Part shown: one piece after another, positions 61,287 through 64,000 of the stretch
Layout of the letters: the number at the start of each line of letters is the position of its first letter
Numbering within the stretch: position 1 is the stretch's first letter
Origin: Chryseobacterium oncorhynchi
Lineage (GTDB): Bacteria; Bacteroidota; Bacteroidia; Flavobacteriales; Weeksellaceae
Direction: 5' to 3'
Length of the DNA: 64,000 bases
NCBI RefSeq assembly: GCF_002899895.1
Contig: NZ_PPEI02000002.1
Span: 124,001 to 188,000, forward strand
Program-made: the position numbers and the translations under genes
Notes under the pieces: model-generated
Seen by the model: the letters and a program-made list of their open reading frames with translations, nothing else
Told to the model about the DNA's origin: nothing
Database searches by the model: none

Positions 61287-63440
61287 TTACTTCTTTAAAA
61301 GTTTTACCGTTTTTTGGAAACCTCCCTCTGCTTCAATATTTAAAATTAAAACACGAGAACCCTCCAACTGCTGTGTAAAATCAAGGTCTAATCCCTTATT
61401 TGTTCCGTTGAATTTCTTCGTGTAAACAATTTTACCATCCATACTGTAAGCGGTTACTGAAATATCTTTCAGACCTTTTGGTGAATTGATTTTCACAATA
61501 CCTGAAGTAGGATTTGGTGCTACGGTTACTGTATTTTCAGTGTTTTTGGTTTCGATGGTGCCTAAACCTCCTTCGATTCCTAAGTTTTCTTTAAGTGCAA
61601 TAACAATGGTTGCAGACTTTCCTCTATAATCAATTGCATTTCCTGTTGCATCAACGTCTGTAGAGATTGTAGAATCCGGATGCTGGATTGAGAAGAATCC
61701 GAATTTATGATCTGGTGTAAAAGTTAATCCTGTAGGCTCAGATCCTGCCGGCATAGAAGCAAATAATCTTACTTTTGGATTGGCCTGTGTATGATCCGGA
61801 GCAATTACCCAGATGTAGTTTTTACCACCATCCTGAAGTACCCAAAGGTTTCCAAGTTCATCGAATGTAAGGTTGTCATTTCCGTCTCCCCAAGCTTCAG
61901 ACTTTGTTCCCTGAGGGGTATCGAATGAATATACTGTAGATCCGCCGCCTACAAAAGTTTCTACCTGTGAAGCTGTAGTTCCATTATCCTGTAAACGATA
62001 TACTCTGTCTAATCCTTTTGCTGTAAAATAGATTCTTCCATCTAACGGGCTGATATCTACGTCTTCTACTCCATTAAATTTAGTTCCTCCCAAAGAAAAG
62101 GCAAGGTTTGCTGTATTGTTTTGGTCTGCCTGCTCTTTATTAGGAACCTGAACCCATGTTGCTGTGGTACCTATCGGATCACCTGCTGCAGTTAATCCCT
62201 GATCTAATTTCAGTACATAAAGGTTTCCTGAAGAAAGGTTATTCGGAGTATCCATTACATATTTGTACACCATATGAGTTCCACCATCTTCACCGTAGTA
62301 TGCTGTAGTTCCGGCATTGTTAATCACTACGTTTTCATGGTTCATGATTCCCATCTGCCAAAGTTTTCCTTTGGAACCGTTTGCATTTTTAGAGACTACC
62401 TGTGCTGTTGCAGGGTCAATTTCTACAAGCCATCCATAATCCTTATAACCGTCTCCGTTTATGTCATTGGATGTAACAGATTCTTCTGCCGTAATTACAG
62501 TTCCCCAAGGAGTAACTCCTCCTGAACAGTTTCTGATTGTCTGTACCAAGCTAGGATCTGAAAAACTTACCGCTCTTGATTTTGTTAGCTGCCAAAGTTT
62601 TGTAGCTGCATTATAGTTAACCTCAGCCATCGTAACACCACCCGGATTTGTTTCATGGTTTACAGAAAGGAATCCATTTGTACTGCTTCCTGATCTGGCC
62701 ACATAAGCTGTAAAGTCATTTTGTCCTCCTACTAATCCACCACCTTCAGTATAGCTATCCCCTTCTTTTAAAATTAGCTGATACTTATGCCCTGAAGGAA
62801 TGATAAGTTTATTGGTTTGTGCGGTTGGAACAATAGATGTAAAACAGCTGATATGTGTTCCGTTACATACTACAGGAGTTGTTGTATTGGTTGTTGTTTT
62901 TAGATAAGCATCAATTCTAAGGTCAGAACTTGTAACACTTCTGTTATGCAATTCAACAGAAATTCTGTTGACACCGTTTACAAACTTTGATTTTGGAATA
63001 GAGAAAATGTTATATACACTCTCAGCAGCACCATCAATGATTGTACTGGAGAAAGTATTGAACGTAATAGTTCCGGCAGGCATATTATCTCTTACCACTT
63101 CTTCTCCGTTAAGGTAAACTACAATACCGTCATCCCTCATTACCCCAAGCTCTACATTGTCTGAAAGCGTTGCCAGATCTACCGTAATATCTTTAGCAAA
63201 ATAAGCTGTAGTAAGGCCTGAAGCAATGGTAGTAGTTACAGGATCTCCATATCCCAAAGGTCCGTTTCCAACCGCCCAGGTTGAAATATCATACGTTTTA
63301 GACTTCCAGTCGTTGGGCTGTGCCTGGTTGTTGTCTTTATAGCTCCAAGATGCATTCTTATTAAAGATAAAAGTCTGCGCCTGAATGGTAGTACCAGCAA
63401 GTAAAGCCAACATCCCAATTGTTAGTAGTTTTTTCTTCAT
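61287..63440 (-). CDS. Secreted PhoX (DUF839)-like protein with T9SS sorting domain
   Basis: A 717-residue protein. After a signal peptide (MKKKLLTIGMLALLAGTTIQAQ) residues about 25-195 form a carbohydrate-binding-like beta module (YFAKDITVDLATLSDNVELGVMRDDGIVVYLNGEEVVR). The central part resembles the PhoX/DUF839 beta-propeller phosphatase fold: MAEVNYNAATKLWQLTKS, WGTVITAEE, VINNAGTTAYYGEDGG, DGNDNLTFDELGNLWVLQDGG. The end is a T9SS type A domain (VAPNPTSGIVKINSPKG...KTVKLLKK). PhoX enzymes are calcium-iron phosphatases; the ligand residues could not be verified here. It probably hydrolyses a phosphate ester outside the cell. Confidence 0.88.
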   Translation of the reverse strand: MKKKLLTIGMLALLAGTTIQAQTFIFNKNASWSYKDNNQAQPNDWKSKTYDISTWAVGNGPLGYGDPVTTTIASGLTTAYFAKDITVDLATLSDNVELGVMRDDGIVVYLNGEEVVRDNMPAGTITFNTFSSTIIDGAAESVYNIFSIPKSKFVNGVNRISVELHNRSVTSSDLRIDAYLKTTTNTTTPVVCNGTHISCFTSIVPTAQTNKLIIPSGHKYQLILKEGDSYTEGGGLVGGQNDFTAYVARSGSSTNGFLSVNHETNPGGVTMAEVNYNAATKLWQLTKSRAVSFSDPSLVQTIRNCSGGVTPWGTVITAEESVTSNDINGDGYKDYGWLVEIDPATAQVVSKNANGSKGKLWQMGIMNHENVVINNAGTTAYYGEDGGTHMVYKYVMDTPNNLSSGNLYVLKLDQGLTAAGDPIGTTATWVQVPNKEQADQNNTANLAFSLGGTKFNGVEDVDISPLDGRIYFTAKGLDRVYRLQDNGTTASQVETFVGGGSTVYSFDTPQGTKSEAWGDGNDNLTFDELGNLWVLQDGGKNYIWVIAPDHTQANPKVRLFASMPAGSEPTGLTFTPDHKFGFFSIQHPDSTISTDVDATGNAIDYRGKSATIVIALKENLGIEGGLGTIETKNTENTVTVAPNPTSGIVKINSPKGLKDISVTAYSMDGKIVYTKKFNGTNKGLDLDFTQQLEGSRVLILNIEAEGGFQKTVKLLKK

Positions 63441-63739
63441 TTTAATTTTGATTTATTAGACGTTGCAAAACTATTTTTAAAAGGCTTTCTTTCTGTTAAT
63501 AGGACTTTAAATATAATTGGGAGAATATTAATTAATTCGAAACCTAATGTTAAGGAGATTAATTTTTTGTTAATTCTAAATCGAGTGATTATTGTCAATG
63601 AAAAAGAGGTTTGAATATTTATGGATTATAAGAATACTTTCTTTTGATACCATAAAATTTCAAACCTCCAGCTTATATAAAAAGTCTACAAATTCTATTG
63701 AAGTCTTTGGAATACCAACATTGCATTCCAGATTGTTCC

Positions 63740-64000
63740 CTATTTTGCTTTTGCTCTGCTCACATCTGTAAGGGCATTCAAAAAGGCAATGATCTGATTA
63801 ATTTCTGTTTGGGTAAGATTCAATTTATCCGGAGCAAGCGTCTGGTTTTTCATCTTTAATCCCAATCCTTCTCCTCCACCTTCATTATAGAAGTCAAGAA
63901 CCTCCTCCAGGGTATTGAAAGCTCCGTTATGAAAGTAAGGTTTTGTAAGGGCAATATTTCTAACCGTAACCGTTTTGAATGAATAATCGTAGATCCAAGA
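63740..64000 (-). CDS. Cytochrome-c peroxidase/MauG-like protein, 3' part only
   Basis: The last 86 codons and stop of a minus-strand gene that enters from beyond the window. Translation gives VRNIALTKPYFHNGAFNTLEEVLDFYNEGG, the C-terminal motif of diheme cytochrome-c peroxidases and MauG-like proteins, then KNQTLAPDKLNLTQTEINQIIAFLNALTD, the usual last helix. The stop is TAG at 63740-63742. The heme motifs lie outside the window. It is preceded by no seen terminator and followed by a 299-bp gap to the PhoX-like gene, so co-transcription is not clear. Confidence 0.88.
   Translation of the reverse strand, partial: SWIYDYSFKTVTVRNIALTKPYFHNGAFNTLEEVLDFYNEGGGEGLGLKMKNQTLAPDKLNLTQTEINQIIAFLNALTDVSRAKAK

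Noticed and set aside
1-64000. CRISPR arrays, tRNA or rRNA genes, insertion sequences, prophage or restriction-modification genes
   Set aside because: None was seen: no regular spacer-repeat series, no clover-leaf-like segment in the gaps, no transposase or integrase family sequence.

Overview
This AT-rich window reads as chromosome of a flavobacterium, most likely a Chryseobacterium-like member of the Weeksellaceae. The grounds are secreted proteins with type IX secretion (T9SS) C-terminal sorting domains, Bacteroidota-style promoters (TTTG about 19-23 nt before TAnnTTTG), a pyruvate dehydrogenase with separate E1-alpha and E2 genes, an aerobic acyl-ACP desaturase, and many flavobacterial protein families. 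The genus is inferred from protein resemblance, not from a marker gene. No rRNA, tRNA, CRISPR array, IS element or prophage was seen.

Region 1 (1-9 kb) is dense in regulators and looks like stress, drug and xenobiotic response. It has a nitroreductase divergent from an HxlR regulator, two MFS exporters each divergent from an AraC regulator, a third AraC gene beside a short-chain dehydrogenase, a candidate surface lipoprotein, then catalase. Three intergenic regions here carry repeats with regulator-like geometry: two GTTAC-N6-GTAAC palindromes before hxlR, and 21-bp-spaced direct repeats before one MFS gene and before the dehydrogenase.

Region 2 (10.6-26 kb) has a SWIM-SNF2 helicase, a GEVED-domain T9SS protein, a leucine-rich protein, a thiolase with two identical TetR-type palindromes in its leader, a short endonuclease V homologue, a GNAT enzyme, an M28 peptidase, an aminotransferase, a membrane pyrophosphatase fused to an OmpA-like peptidoglycan-binding domain, and a YtcJ-like amidohydrolase.

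Region 3 (26.1-34 kb, minus strand) is a compact seven-gene run, lolD - L,D-transpeptidase - radC - FemAB/GNAT-like - PhyH-like - membrane protein - ppa, preceded upstream by pdhA-pdhC. It combines envelope functions with a soluble pyrophosphatase.

Region 4 (34-46 kb) contains a PAP2-like membrane protein with a BlaI-type repressor, an RRM RNA-binding protein, a thioesterase overlapping an HMA-AraC regulator just upstream of a copper P-type ATPase with extra metal-binding modules, a polysaccharide deacetylase, YggS, a sigma-54 activator lacking a DNA-binding domain, and a MATE exporter.

Region 5 (46-64 kb) is mainly housekeeping: two Crp/Fnr regulators, an SMR exporter, S9 peptidase, DoxX, Era, methionine aminopeptidase with a methyltransferase, acyl-ACP desaturase, GpmI, SUI1/YciH, LRR protein, a PhoX-like T9SS protein and the 3' end of a cytochrome-c peroxidase.

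The strongest candidates for something under-described are the pyrophosphatase-OmpA fusion, the metal-sensing HMA-AraC/CopA locus, the DNA-binding-domain-less sigma-54 activator, the repeated operator architectures, and several intergenic families of short quasi-repeats that form hairpins.
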